The position numbers were made by a program, and so were the translations under genes. A stretch of DNA of 64,000 nucleotides from Candidatus Promineofilum glycogenicum (GTDB lineage Bacteria > Chloroflexota > Anaerolineae > Promineifilales > Promineifilaceae): the NCBI GenBank assembly GCA_016707605.1, contig JADJHJ010000010.1, forward strand, positions 186,001 through 250,000. Direction: 5' to 3'. A model generated the notes under the pieces. The model made no database searches, was not told where the DNA came from, and saw only the letters and a list, made by a program, of their open reading frames with translations. The first letter of the stretch is position 1. The number at the start of each line of letters is the position of its first letter. Positions 9,287-16,500 of the stretch are shown here, one piece after another.

Positions 9287-9760
9287 CTAGCGATAAATAG
9301 TTGCCGCCGCCCCACGCAACTCCACAAAGATAGGGTGCAGGCAGGCCATGATCGCTGCCAGCCGCCCGGCCACTTCGGCGCGATACGCCTCGGTCAGCGG
9401 CGCGTCGGGGTAGACCTCGTAGATCTTCGTCCAGCCCTTATCCCACATCTCCGCCTCCACGCTCTCGCCCAATTCCGCCTTGATCTCGAACAGGTGGCGG
9501 CGGAAGCCGTCGAGCAGGAAGCGGTTGAGCGTGTGGTCGCGCGCCTCGCAGTGGAAGCCCAACTCCCAGCCCCCCTCCGGCCGGCCGGGGCGCTCATAGA
9601 CGCGGCCGACCTCGTAGTGTAGCGACCCCTCGCCATAGTGAATCTGGAGCAGTGTGTGCCACGGGTGGCGCGTCTGGAACCCTTGCAGCGGCGCGGGCAG
9701 CAGCGGACGCAGCGCGTCGGGCAGCGACTTGACAAAGGCCGTGTGGGATAACGTGTTCAT
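9287..9760 (-). CDS. Hypothetical protein, 157 aa
   Basis: I do not recognise a family. The protein is soluble, with no signal peptide or membrane segment, rich in aromatic residues and His in its middle (HCEARDHTLNRFLLDGFRRHLFEIK), with acidic helices towards the C-terminus. I chose the ATG at 9760 rather than an upstream start at 9859, because the extra 33 residues lie in repeat-derived sequence and a promoter-like TTGGCA/TATACT pair directly precedes 9760. It is monocistronic and divergent from the methyltransferase gene. Confidence 0.65.
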   Translation of the reverse strand: MNTLSHTAFVKSLPDALRPLLPAPLQGFQTRHPWHTLLQIHYGEGSLHYEVGRVYERPGRPEGGWELGFHCEARDHTLNRFLLDGFRRHLFEIKAELGESVEAEMWDKGWTKIYEVYPDAPLTEAYRAEVAGRLAAIMACLHPIFVELRGAAATIYR

Positions 9761-9769
9761 TCTCTCTGT

Positions 9770-9797
9770 AGTATAATCCCCCTCAGACAGTTGCCAA
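9770..9797 (-). promoter_or_regulatory. Probable promoter of the 9760 gene (leaderless type)
   Basis: On the minus strand TTGGCA (9792-9797) and TATACT (9770-9775) are separated by 16 bases. Only 9 bases separate the -10 box from the ATG, which predicts a very short or absent 5' leader. Confidence 0.5.
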
Positions 9798-9812
9798 CCC
9801 ACCCATTGTAGC

Positions 9813-9865
9813 GCGGGATGGTATCCCGCATCCGGGCTACTGAAGAGGCGGGTTGCCAACCCGCC
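9813..9865. repeat. Palindromic repeats, family I (GGCGGGTTGCCAACCCGCC type)
   Basis: Two short perfect inverted repeats occur side by side: GCGGGATGGTATCCCGC at 9813-9829 and GGCGGGTTGCCAACCCGCC at 9847-9865. Similar units lie at 37135-37151 and 54358-54386. They sit between divergent genes. Confidence 0.7.
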
Positions 9866-9875
9866 CTACAACACC

Positions 9876-11675
9876 ATGATCACCAAGCAGCGCACCTGGG
9901 GCCAGTTCGCCACACCGACCGACGTGGCCGATCTGCTGCTGGGCTTCTGCCTGCGCCGGCCGGCCGACCGGCTGCTGGATCCCAGTTGCGGCGACGGCGC
10001 GCTGTTGCGGCGGGCGGCGCGCTGGCAGTCGTGGCTCTCCGCCTCGGCCGCCGCCCCACCACGCGATACGCTCTTCGGCGTCGAACTCGACGGCGAGTCG
10101 GCCGCCCGCGCCGCCGCCATCGCCGGGACGACGATTGTGCCGGCCAACTTCTTCGCCCTGGCTCCGGCGGCATCGCCCGCCCTGCCCGCCAACTGGCCGC
10201 CGGCCGGCTTCGACGCCCTCGTCGGCAACCCGCCCTACACCCGCGCCGAGTGGATCGGCCGCCTGGGCGACGCCGCCCAACTGCCTCTCTTCGCCGCCGA
10301 CCCGCCCGACGCGCCCGCCCCCGCCCGCGCCGTCCCGCCCGACCTGGCCGCCGCGCTCAGCGGTCGCGCCGGGCTGCACGCCTACTTCCTGCTCCACAGC
10401 CTGCCCTTCCTGCGCGACCGCGGCCGGCTGGGCTTCGTCATGCCCAACGGCTGGCTCGACGTGGCCTATGGCGCGGCCCTCAAGCGCTTCCTGCTCGACC
10501 ACTTTCGCGTCGTGGCCGTCATCGAGTCGGCCGTCGAGCGCTGGTTCGCCGCCGCCGGCGTCAACACCTGCCTGCTCATCCTGGAGCGGGCCGACGACGC
10601 CGCGGCGCGGGCGGCTAACCGCGTCCGCTTCGCCCGCCTGACCCGCCCGCTGCGCGACCTGCTGGGCGGTGCGGCCGACGACGCCCGGCGCGTGGTGGCC
10701 GTGGAGCAACTGGTCGGCCGCCTGCTGCCCGGCGACGACCGGCCGGGCGGCGACGTGGCCGTGCGCGTGCGCCGCCAGGGCGACCTCGACCCCGCCGCGC
10801 GCTGGGGCGAACTACTGCGCGCCCCGGCCGTGGCCCTGCGCCCGTCGGCCCCGTCCACCGCGCCTCTTGGCCGCTGGGCCGTCGTCCAGCGCGGCCACAC
10901 CACCGGGGCCAACGACTTCTTCTACCTCGACGCCGCCCACGTCGCCCAGTGGGGCATCGAACCGGAGTTCCGCCGGCCGCTGCTGAAGTCGCTGCGCGGC
11001 GTGGCCCGCCTCCATCTGAGCGCCGCCGACACCGACCACGAGCTGCTGGCCATCCCCGCCGAGGCCCGGCTGGCGGGCACGGCCGCCGCGGCCTACGTCG
11101 CCTGGGGCGAGGGGCGCGGCCTGCACCGCCGGGCGACCTGCGCCGCGCGCCGGCCGTGGTACTGCCTCCACGCCCAGCCCGACGGCCAACTGCTGCTGGC
11201 CAAGGGCGTCTGGCAGCGCCACTTCGCCCCCCTGGCCGATGGGCCGGTGGCCGTCGATCAGCAGATCTACCGCCTGCGGATGGACACGGCGCTGCTGCCC
11301 GTGGCCGCGGCGCTGCTCAATAGCGCCTGGTTCGCCTTGCAGTGCGAGTTGCGCGGGCGGGTGAACCTCGGCGAGGGGGTGCTGTGGCTGGCGACCTACG
11401 AACTGGCCGCCATTCCCCTGCCCGATCCGACGATCCTCGACGCCGGGCAGAGGGCAGCGCTGGCCGCGGCCCACGCCCACCTGAGCGCGCGCCCCATCGC
11501 CCCCACCTCGGCCGGCGACCTGGCCCAACCGGAGCGGCTGGCGCTCGATGAACTCGTCTTTGACCTGGTTGGTCTGTCAGCCGCCGAGCGCCGCGCCGCC
11601 CGCGAGGCGCTGCTGGCCTGCCTCGACGGCCGCTGCCGCCGCGCCACCCAGCTTGCCCCGGAGAACGGTGCGTGA
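9876..11675 (+). CDS. N6-adenine-class DNA methyltransferase (Eco57I/TaqI-like)
   Basis: The protein has 599 residues. The N-terminal half is a SAM-dependent methyltransferase: GQFATPTDVADLLL and LLDPSCGDGALLRRA (SAM-binding motif I region), a VELDGESAA-type acidic motif, and the catalytic NPPY at about residue 118 (VGNPPYTRAEW). The C-terminal half resembles a TaqI/Eco57I target-recognition region. There is no nuclease motif and no restriction gene alongside, so it looks like a solitary methyltransferase. NPPY enzymes of this class methylate adenine N6 or, less often, cytosine N4. Its stop overlaps the start of an endonuclease III gene by 4 bases (GTGA), so the two are translationally coupled. 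Confidence 0.85.
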   Translation: MITKQRTWGQFATPTDVADLLLGFCLRRPADRLLDPSCGDGALLRRAARWQSWLSASAAAPPRDTLFGVELDGESAARAAAIAGTTIVPANFFALAPAASPALPANWPPAGFDALVGNPPYTRAEWIGRLGDAAQLPLFAADPPDAPAPARAVPPDLAAALSGRAGLHAYFLLHSLPFLRDRGRLGFVMPNGWLDVAYGAALKRFLLDHFRVVAVIESAVERWFAAAGVNTCLLILERADDAAARAANRVRFARLTRPLRDLLGGAADDARRVVAVEQLVGRLLPGDDRPGGDVAVRVRRQGDLDPAARWGELLRAPAVALRPSAPSTAPLGRWAVVQRGHTTGANDFFYLDAAHVAQWGIEPEFRRPLLKSLRGVARLHLSAADTDHELLAIPAEARLAGTAAAAYVAWGEGRGLHRRATCAARRPWYCLHAQPDGQLLLAKGVWQRHFAPLADGPVAVDQQIYRLRMDTALLPVAAALLNSAWFALQCELRGRVNLGEGVLWLATYELAAIPLPDPTILDAGQRAALAAAHAHLSARPIAPTSAGDLAQPERLALDELVFDLVGLSAAERRAAREALLACLDGRCRRATQLAPENGA

Positions 11676-12361
11676 GCGACGACGCTCGCCGCGCCCAGTA
11701 CGCCGCCGTCTTTGACCTGCTGGCCGAGGTCTACGGCCGTCCCGTCTGGCGCTCCCACGGCCCGCCGCTCGACGAACTGATCTACACCATCCTGTCGCAG
11801 GCCACGGCCGACGTCAACACCGCCCGCGCCTACGCCGAACTGACCGCCCGCTTCCCCGACTGGCCGAGCGTCATGAACGCCCCGCCGCAAGCGGTCAGCG
11901 CCGCCATCCGCTCCGCCGGCCTGTCGAACATCAAGGGGCCGCGCATCCAGAACGCGCTGCGCCACGTTCTGCACGAGCGGGGAGAGCTGTCGCTCGACTT
12001 CCTGGCCGACCTGCCGCTGGACGAGGCGCAGGCCTGGCTGACGGCTATCGAAGGGGTGGGGCCGAAGACGGCGGCCATCGTCCTGCTTTTCTCGCTCGGC
12101 CGCCCCACTTTCCCGGTCGATACCCACGTCCACCGCGTCAGCCTGCGCCTGGGCCTGCTCCCGCCGCGCACCAACGCCGTCAAGGCCCACACCCTGCTGG
12201 CCGCCCTCGGCCCGCCGGAGACGTACTACGCCATGCACATCAACCTCATCCGCCACGGCCGCGAACTCTGCCGCGCCCGCGCCCCGCTGTGCCACATCTG
12301 CCCGTTGCAAGACCACTGTGACTATTACCGATCCACCGCCGTCCGTGCCGCGGATGCTTAG
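11672..12361 (+). CDS. nth: Endonuclease III-like DNA glycosylase/AP lyase
   Basis: This 229-residue protein is a complete HhH-GPD glycosylase. It carries the helix-hairpin-helix with the catalytic-Lys motif GVGPKTA, the catalytic Asp in FPVDTHVHRV, and a C-terminal [4Fe-4S] ligand set Cys-x6-Cys-x2-Cys-x5-Cys (CRARAPLCHICPLQDHC). Endonuclease III removes oxidised pyrimidines and cuts abasic sites in base excision repair. The GTG start at 11672 overlaps the methyltransferase stop. The gene ends exactly where a palindromic repeat begins. Confidence 0.9.
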   Translation: MSDDARRAQYAAVFDLLAEVYGRPVWRSHGPPLDELIYTILSQATADVNTARAYAELTARFPDWPSVMNAPPQAVSAAIRSAGLSNIKGPRIQNALRHVLHERGELSLDFLADLPLDEAQAWLTAIEGVGPKTAAIVLLFSLGRPTFPVDTHVHRVSLRLGLLPPRTNAVKAHTLLAALGPPETYYAMHINLIRHGRELCRARAPLCHICPLQDHCDYYRSTAVRAADA

Positions 12362-12430
12362 GTTCCAGGTTCCGGGGGCCAGGTTCCAGGGGAAGACGTG
12401 TCTTCCCCTGGAACCTGGCCCCTGGAACCT
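12361..12430. repeat. Palindromic repeat, family A
   Basis: A near-perfect hairpin of GGTTCCAGG/GGGGGCCAGG words meets a GGGGAAGACGTGTCTTCCCC core and the mirrored right arm. Its first base is the last base of the nth stop codon, so it could serve as that gene's terminator. Confidence 0.85.
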
Positions 12431-12457
12431 TCTTTAGCGTCTTCGCGCCGAATCCTC

Positions 12458-12463
12458 TACAAT
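12458..12463 (+). promoter_or_regulatory. -10 box of the sigma-factor gene
   Basis: TACAAT lies 10 bases before the ATG at 12474. No clear -35 box is visible. The spacing predicts a leaderless or nearly leaderless transcript. Confidence 0.4.
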
Positions 12464-12473
12464 AAACCCGCAC

Positions 12474-13121
12474 ATGGCCGCCACACGCACACGCACGAAC
12501 GACGAGTGGGTCGAAGACCTGCGCCAATCCGGCCCGCGCCGCGAGGCCGCGCTCGACGATCTGCGCCAGGTATTGGCCAACGGCCTGCGGCGCGGTCTCG
12601 TCGGCCAGGTGGACACCAACGCCCCCGAGTTCGATACCCTGGTCGATGACTTCGTGCAGGAGACGCTGCTGAAGGTGCTCGACAACCTCGGCTCCTTTGC
12701 CGGGCGCAGCCTCTTCACCACCTGGGCTAACAAAATCGCCCTCAACATCGGCCTGACCGAGTTGCGGCGCAAGCGCTGGCGCGACAGCTCGCTCGACCAG
12801 TTGACCCAGACCGACGACGGCGAATTTACCCCGTCGTTTGTGGCCGACCTGTCGCCGCGGCCGGAGGCGCTGACCGAGCGGCGCGAACTGCTGGCCTACG
12901 TCAGCCGGCTCATCGGCGAGGAGTTGACCGAGAAGCAGCGCACCGCCCTCGTCGCCGCCGTCATTCAGGGCAAGCCGCTCAGCGAGGTGGCCCACATGAT
13001 GGACTCTAACCAGAACGCCATCTACAAGCTGCTGTTCGACGCGCGGCAGCGCCTGCGGCGGCGCATGGCTGAAGATGGGTTGACGCCGGAGGATGTGCTG
13101 TCGTCGTTCGTCGATAACTAA
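12474..13121 (+). CDS. ECF-type RNA polymerase sigma factor
   Basis: The 215-residue protein has a sigma-70 region 2 helix block at about residues 55-105 (FVQETLLKVLDNLGSF, LFTTWANKIALNIGLTELRR). Its region 4 HTH is at about 150-200 (LTEKQRTALVAAVIQGKPL then SNQNAIYKLLFDARQRLRR). Region 3 is absent, as in ECF sigma factors. It probably directs RNA polymerase to stress or envelope promoters. A small zinc-finger-like gene follows 176 bases downstream and is a candidate anti-sigma factor. Confidence 0.85.
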   Translation: MAATRTRTNDEWVEDLRQSGPRREAALDDLRQVLANGLRRGLVGQVDTNAPEFDTLVDDFVQETLLKVLDNLGSFAGRSLFTTWANKIALNIGLTELRRKRWRDSSLDQLTQTDDGEFTPSFVADLSPRPEALTERRELLAYVSRLIGEELTEKQRTALVAAVIQGKPLSEVAHMMDSNQNAIYKLLFDARQRLRRRMAEDGLTPEDVLSSFVDN

Positions 13122-13125
13122 CCCA

Positions 13126-13255
13126 TGCGTCGCACCTTCTTCTCTCCCGGTGCATCGCACTTTCTGAAGTGCGTTGCACCTTCTTGAGGGGTTCGCAAGG
13201 AAAGGGCGACACACTTAAGAAAGTGCCAGGCACTCGGGAAAGTGCCAGGCACTGA
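13126..13255. repeat. Palindromic repeats, family G (TGCGTCGCACCTT / AAGTGCCAGGCACT)
   Basis: Repeats of GTGCGTCGCACC, GTGCATCGCAC and AAGTGCGTTGCACC are followed by two copies of AAGTGCCAGGCACT at 13219-13252. The units are palindromic and match those at 20354-20528 and inside the permease gene at 37519-37912. Confidence 0.75.
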
Positions 13256-13297
13256 GAGCGGTAAGAAAGATTGGCAAGGATGCGTCAGAGAGGCAGA

Positions 13298-13609
13298 ATG
13301 TCAAGCGTGATCGACACTATACGACGGCTCCTGGAGCGCCCCGCCCAGTCTGAGCCTGGCGTCGTCGTCCCCCTCGACGACCCATCGATCGACCGTCTCC
13401 TGCACCTGCTTTGCGACACCCGCGACGATGAGCTGTCGTGTGATGAGGTGTTCATCCGCCTGGACGAGTACGTGGACTGCCTGATCAGCCACGGCCAGGT
13501 AGTGGAGTCCCAACCCCTCATCGAGCACCACCTGGGCCTGTGCGCCGATTGCCGCGACGAGTTGCGCGCCCTGCAACGAGCGTTGGCCCGGGCCGCGGCC
13601 GACGACTGA
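13298..13609 (+). CDS. Small zinc-finger protein, candidate soluble anti-sigma factor
   Basis: The protein is about 103 residues from the ATG at 13298, which has GAGAGG upstream. It carries the zf-HC2/ZAS-like pattern: a Cys in CDEVFIRLDEYVDC and then HHLGLCADCRDE (His-x4-Cys-x2-Cys). Such motifs occur in anti-sigma factors that sequester ECF sigma factors. No membrane segment follows, so it would be a soluble type. Its place behind the sigma gene supports pairing. Other starts at 13271 and 13280 are possible. Confidence 0.65.
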   Translation: MSSVIDTIRRLLERPAQSEPGVVVPLDDPSIDRLLHLLCDTRDDELSCDEVFIRLDEYVDCLISHGQVVESQPLIEHHLGLCADCRDELRALQRALARAAADD

Positions 13610-13678
13610 GACCCATCCCGGCCCACTCGCGCCGCCCTCTCCCCGGCGGTGGCGCGACCATCGAACACAGGAGCGAGC

Positions 13679-13963
13679 ATGATTCAAGCCATCTGGAACG
13701 GCGTCGTTCTGGCCCAGAGCGACCACACCGAAATCGTCGAGGGCAACCACTACTTTCCCCCTGAGTCCATCAGCCGCGACTACTTCCGCGACAGCGACCG
13801 CCATACCACCTGCCCGTGGAAGGGCGTCGCCAGCTACTACGACGTTGTCGTGGACGGCCAGGAAGTCCGCAATGCCGCCTGGTACTACCCCGACCCCAAG
13901 CCGGCGGCCCACAACATTCGCAACCACGTCGCTTTCTATCGCATGGTTCAAATCATCAAGTGA
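13679..13963 (+). CDS. DUF427 family protein
   Basis: The protein is about 94 residues from the ATG at 13679, preceded by AGGAG. It contains the family's typical segments: AIWNGVVLAQSD, VEGNHYFP, CPWKGVASYYDV and NAAWYYPDPKP. DUF427 proteins are small beta-rich proteins of unknown function. It sits 4 bases ahead of the glucokinase gene, so the two are probably co-transcribed. Confidence 0.85.
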   Translation: MIQAIWNGVVLAQSDHTEIVEGNHYFPPESISRDYFRDSDRHTTCPWKGVASYYDVVVDGQEVRNAAWYYPDPKPAAHNIRNHVAFYRMVQIIK

Positions 13964-13967
13964 TATT

Positions 13968-14963
13968 ATGTTACTCGCAGGCGACATCGGCGGAACCAAA
14001 ACTGTCCTAGCGCTCTTCGACGCCCAGGAGAGCGACGCGCTCATCGACCGCCACCCGGTGTTGGAGCGCACCTTCCCCAGCCAGCAGTACCACTCGCTGG
14101 AACTGATCATCGAGGAGTTTCTGGCCGAGTGCCCCCACCACGTTTCGGCCGGCAGCTTCGGCGTGGCCGGGCCGGTGGTCGGCGGGCGGGCGCAGGTGAC
14201 CAACCTGCCCTGGGTCATCGAGGCCGACGACTTGGCCGCGCGCTTCGGCTTCGGCGTCCATCTGCTCAACGACCTGGAAGCCTTGGCCACGGCTGTGCCC
14301 CATCTGGAGCGCACCGACCTGGTGACGCTCAACGAAGGGGAGGTGGTGGAGCATGGGGCCATCGGCGTCATCGCCCCCGGTACGGGGCTGGGCGAGGGGT
14401 TCCTCGTCTGGCACGCCAGGGGCTACGTCTCCTACCCGTCGGAGGGCGGCCACTGCGCCTTCGGGCCGACGACGCCGCTGCAACTGGAGATGCTCAACTA
14501 CTGGCTGCCGCGCATGGGCCACGTCAGCTATGAGCGCCTCTGCTCCGGCATCGGCATCCCCAACGTCTACTCCTTCCTGCGCCAGACGGGCCGCTTCGAG
14601 GAGCCGCAATGGCTGCGCGACGCGCTGGCCGAGGCGGCCGACCTGACGCCGGTCATCGTCCGCGCCGCCGTCAGCCGCGAGGCCGACATCTGCGTGGCCA
14701 CGCTGGAGCTGTTCATGGAGATTCTGGGCGACCAGGCGGGCAATCTGGCTCTGACGGTGCTGGCCACGGGCGGCATGTACCTCGGCGGCGGCATCCCCGG
14801 CCGCATCCTGCCCCAGTTGCAGCAAGGGCCGTTCATGAAGTTCTTCCGCGACAAGGGGCGCTTCAGCGAGATGATGGGCCGCATCCCCGTCCACGTCATC
14901 TACAACCCCAAGGCCGCCCTCTACGGCACGGCCTACGACGCCCTGTCCCTCTCGCCTGCTTGA
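13968..14963 (+). CDS. glk: Glucokinase
   Basis: The 331-residue protein matches the bacterial glucokinase (non-ROK) family. It has the phosphate-binding GDIGGTKTVLALF at the N-terminus, FGVAGPVVGG, the catalytic-loop NDLEALA, GTGLGEGFLV and SEGGHCAFGP. It phosphorylates glucose to glucose-6-phosphate with ATP in the cytoplasm. The ATG at 13968 has a poor Shine-Dalgarno and may rely on coupling to the DUF427 gene. With 6-phosphogluconolactonase just downstream, it places glucose entry and the oxidative pentose phosphate branch side by side. Confidence 0.9.
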   Translation: MLLAGDIGGTKTVLALFDAQESDALIDRHPVLERTFPSQQYHSLELIIEEFLAECPHHVSAGSFGVAGPVVGGRAQVTNLPWVIEADDLAARFGFGVHLLNDLEALATAVPHLERTDLVTLNEGEVVEHGAIGVIAPGTGLGEGFLVWHARGYVSYPSEGGHCAFGPTTPLQLEMLNYWLPRMGHVSYERLCSGIGIPNVYSFLRQTGRFEEPQWLRDALAEAADLTPVIVRAAVSREADICVATLELFMEILGDQAGNLALTVLATGGMYLGGGIPGRILPQLQQGPFMKFFRDKGRFSEMMGRIPVHVIYNPKAALYGTAYDALSLSPA

Positions 14964-14971
14964 GAGGTGTA

Positions 14972-15143
14972 ATCCGCAGATTAGGCAGATTTGGGCAGAT
15001 TTAAGAACCTCACGCAAAGATCGCTAAGAACGCAAAGAACGCAAAGAACGCAAAGAGAAAATCTTCTTGGCGTTCTTTGCGTCCTTAGCGATCTTTGCGT
15101 GAGGTCTTCTTCTGAATCTGCCTAATCTGCCCAATCTGCGGAT
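14972..15143. repeat. Composite nested palindrome: family D arms around a family C core
   Basis: The outer arms are ATCCGCAGATTAGGCAG-type words (14972-15003) mirrored by CTGCCCAATCTGCGGAT (15114-15143). The inner palindrome has CTCACGCAAAGATCGCTAAG (from 15008) mirrored by CTTAGCGATCTTTGCGTGAG (to 15105), with repeated CGCAAAGAA words between. The same nested design recurs at 17834-18007, and its right half at 16432-16500. Confidence 0.85.
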
Positions 15144-15148
15144 AAACT
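15143..15148 (+). promoter_or_regulatory. -10-like box of the pgl gene
   Basis: TAAACT starts at the last base of the preceding palindrome and lies 8 bases before the ATG at 15157. That would give a leaderless pgl transcript. The -35 region would fall inside the repeat. Confidence 0.3.
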
Positions 15149-15156
15149 ATTTGCAA

Positions 15157-15885
15157 ATGAGTAACTCAACGATTCATATTGTGGAAGACGTGGCCAAGGC
15201 CGGGGCGGAGTACGTCGTCGCCGGGCTGCGGGCGGCGCTGGACGCGGCCGACACGGCCAGCCTCGTCCTGGCCGGCGGTAGCACGCCGCTGGCCCTCTAC
15301 GCCCGGCTGGCCGAAGCCGACCTGCCCTGGGAGCGCGTCCACCTCTTCTGGGGCGACGAGCGCCTCGTGCCACCCGACGACCCCGGCTCTAACTACGCCG
15401 CGGCCCACGATGCCCTGCTGCGCCACCTCGATCTGCCGGAGGCCAACGTCCACCGCGTCAAAGGCGAACTGGAGCCGGCGTCGGCCGTGGCCGACTACGC
15501 CGAGCAACTGCGCGCCTTCGCCATGCAGCACGACCCCGGCTGCCCCTCCCCCTGGCCGCGCTTCGACGTGGCCCTGCTGGGGCTGGGCGAAGACGGCCAC
15601 ACCGCCTCGCTCTTCCCCGGTTCGCCGGCGACCTGCGTTGTGCCGGTGCAGGCGGTCGAGGCGGAGTACGACGGCCGCCCCGCCCAGCGCGTCACCCTGA
15701 CGCCCATCGTCTTCAACCACGCCCGGCGCGTGGCCTTCGTCGTCACCGGAGCCAACAAGGCCGCCGCCGTCGCCGCCGCCCTCGGCCCAGAGCGCGACCC
15801 CGACCAATACCCCGCCCAGCGTATTGAGCCGGAGGAGGGGGAGGTGGTCTGGTTCTTGGACCCGGCCGCGGCGCCTAACGAGTAA
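15157..15885 (+). CDS. pgl: 6-phosphogluconolactonase
   Basis: The 242-residue protein has the DevB-type phosphogluconolactonase signatures: VLAGGSTPLALYARLA at the N-terminus, VHLFWGDERLVPPDDPGSNY, the active-site-region LGLGEDGHTASLFPG, and a C-terminal VVTGANKA. It hydrolyses 6-phosphogluconolactone to 6-phosphogluconate in the oxidative pentose phosphate pathway. I prefer the ATG at 15157 to a TTG two codons upstream. Glucokinase is the preceding gene. Confidence 0.9.
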   Translation: MSNSTIHIVEDVAKAGAEYVVAGLRAALDAADTASLVLAGGSTPLALYARLAEADLPWERVHLFWGDERLVPPDDPGSNYAAAHDALLRHLDLPEANVHRVKGELEPASAVADYAEQLRAFAMQHDPGCPSPWPRFDVALLGLGEDGHTASLFPGSPATCVVPVQAVEAEYDGRPAQRVTLTPIVFNHARRVAFVVTGANKAAAVAAALGPERDPDQYPAQRIEPEEGEVVWFLDPAAAPNE

Positions 15886-15901
15886 AATCTCAACTCGGCT
15901 G

Positions 15902-15910
15902 TGCTATAAT
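15902..15910 (+). promoter_or_regulatory. Extended -10 promoter of the antitoxin-like gene
   Basis: TGC-TATAAT (15902-15910) is a perfect extended -10. A normal leader of about 27 bases follows, with a GGGAGG Shine-Dalgarno before the ATG at 15944. Confidence 0.6.
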
Positions 15911-15943
15911 TGGTCCCAATCGCCCGAACAGGGAGGTAATGGT

Positions 15944-16171
15944 ATGGCTGTAGCGACAATCGAGATAGAAGTCGAGGAGCGCGCCGCGCAGGTCTATAAT
16001 AGTGCTTCGCCAGATGCCCAGGAGAAGCTACGCGCCCTGTTAAGCGTCTGGCTGATCGAGTTCGCCGAAGCGACGCCCAACCTGGGTGTGCTGATGGATC
16101 AGATAAGTGACAGCGCCGCGGCCCGGGGCCTGATGCCCGACATCCTGGAGTCGCTGCTCGATGGCGAGTGA
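15944..16171 (+). CDS. Small antitoxin-like protein upstream of a PIN-domain gene
   Basis: The 75-residue protein begins with a beta-strand (ATIEIEVEERAAQVYNSA). It continues with helices including LRALLSVWLIEFAE and ends LMPDILESLLDGE. Small proteins of this layout precede PIN-domain toxins in many cyanobacterial and Chloroflexota genomes. The gene has its own promoter and a strong GGGAGG. Its end overlaps the PIN gene start by 11 bases (ATGGCGAGTGA), typical of toxin-antitoxin pairs. I cannot name the exact family. Confidence 0.7.
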   Translation: MAVATIEIEVEERAAQVYNSASPDAQEKLRALLSVWLIEFAEATPNLGVLMDQISDSAAARGLMPDILESLLDGE

Positions 16172-16421
16172 ACGGCGCTTCGTCTTCGATACGAATTCGA
16201 TTGTTAGTGCCTTGCTCCTTAGGCAATCCGTATCTCGTCAGGCGTTTGACCATGCGCGTGGTCAGGGGATCTTGCTCGTTTCACTGGATACGCTGGCCGA
16301 ACTATCCGACGTTCTTCGTAGACCTCGATTTGCCAGGTACGTAACCGAACAGGAGGACAATCAACGCAACAAACGCCAGACTCAAAGCTCTGAGCTTGGC
16401 GTGCTTTGCGACTTTGCGTGA
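16161..16421 (+). pseudogene. PIN-domain toxin truncated by a palindromic repeat
   Basis: The first 65 or so residues are a clear PIN N-terminus (RFVFDTNSIVSALL with the first catalytic Asp, then LLVSLDTLAELSDVLRRPRFARYV). After EQE the frame runs into the family-C palindrome and ends at 16421 with repeat-encoded residues (SSELGVLCDFA). The remaining PIN acidic residues (CRDPKDD-type and AD/N motifs) are missing, and the next gene begins right after the repeat. The RNase is therefore presumably dead while its antitoxin is intact. Confidence 0.75.
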
Positions 16422-16500
16422 TGTTCTTTCTTTGCGCTGTTGGCGATCTTTGCGTGAGGTCTTCTTCTGAAATCTGCCCAATCTGCCTAATCTGCGGATC
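16360..16500. repeat. Composite family C/D palindrome, left D arm missing
   Basis: A family-C hairpin (16362-16421) is followed by a second C right arm (16432-16468) and a D right arm ending TCTGCGGAT (16471-16500). Its left part is fused into the PIN gene. Its last bases supply part of the stop codon of the VanZ gene on the other strand (TGA at 16501-16499). Confidence 0.8.
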
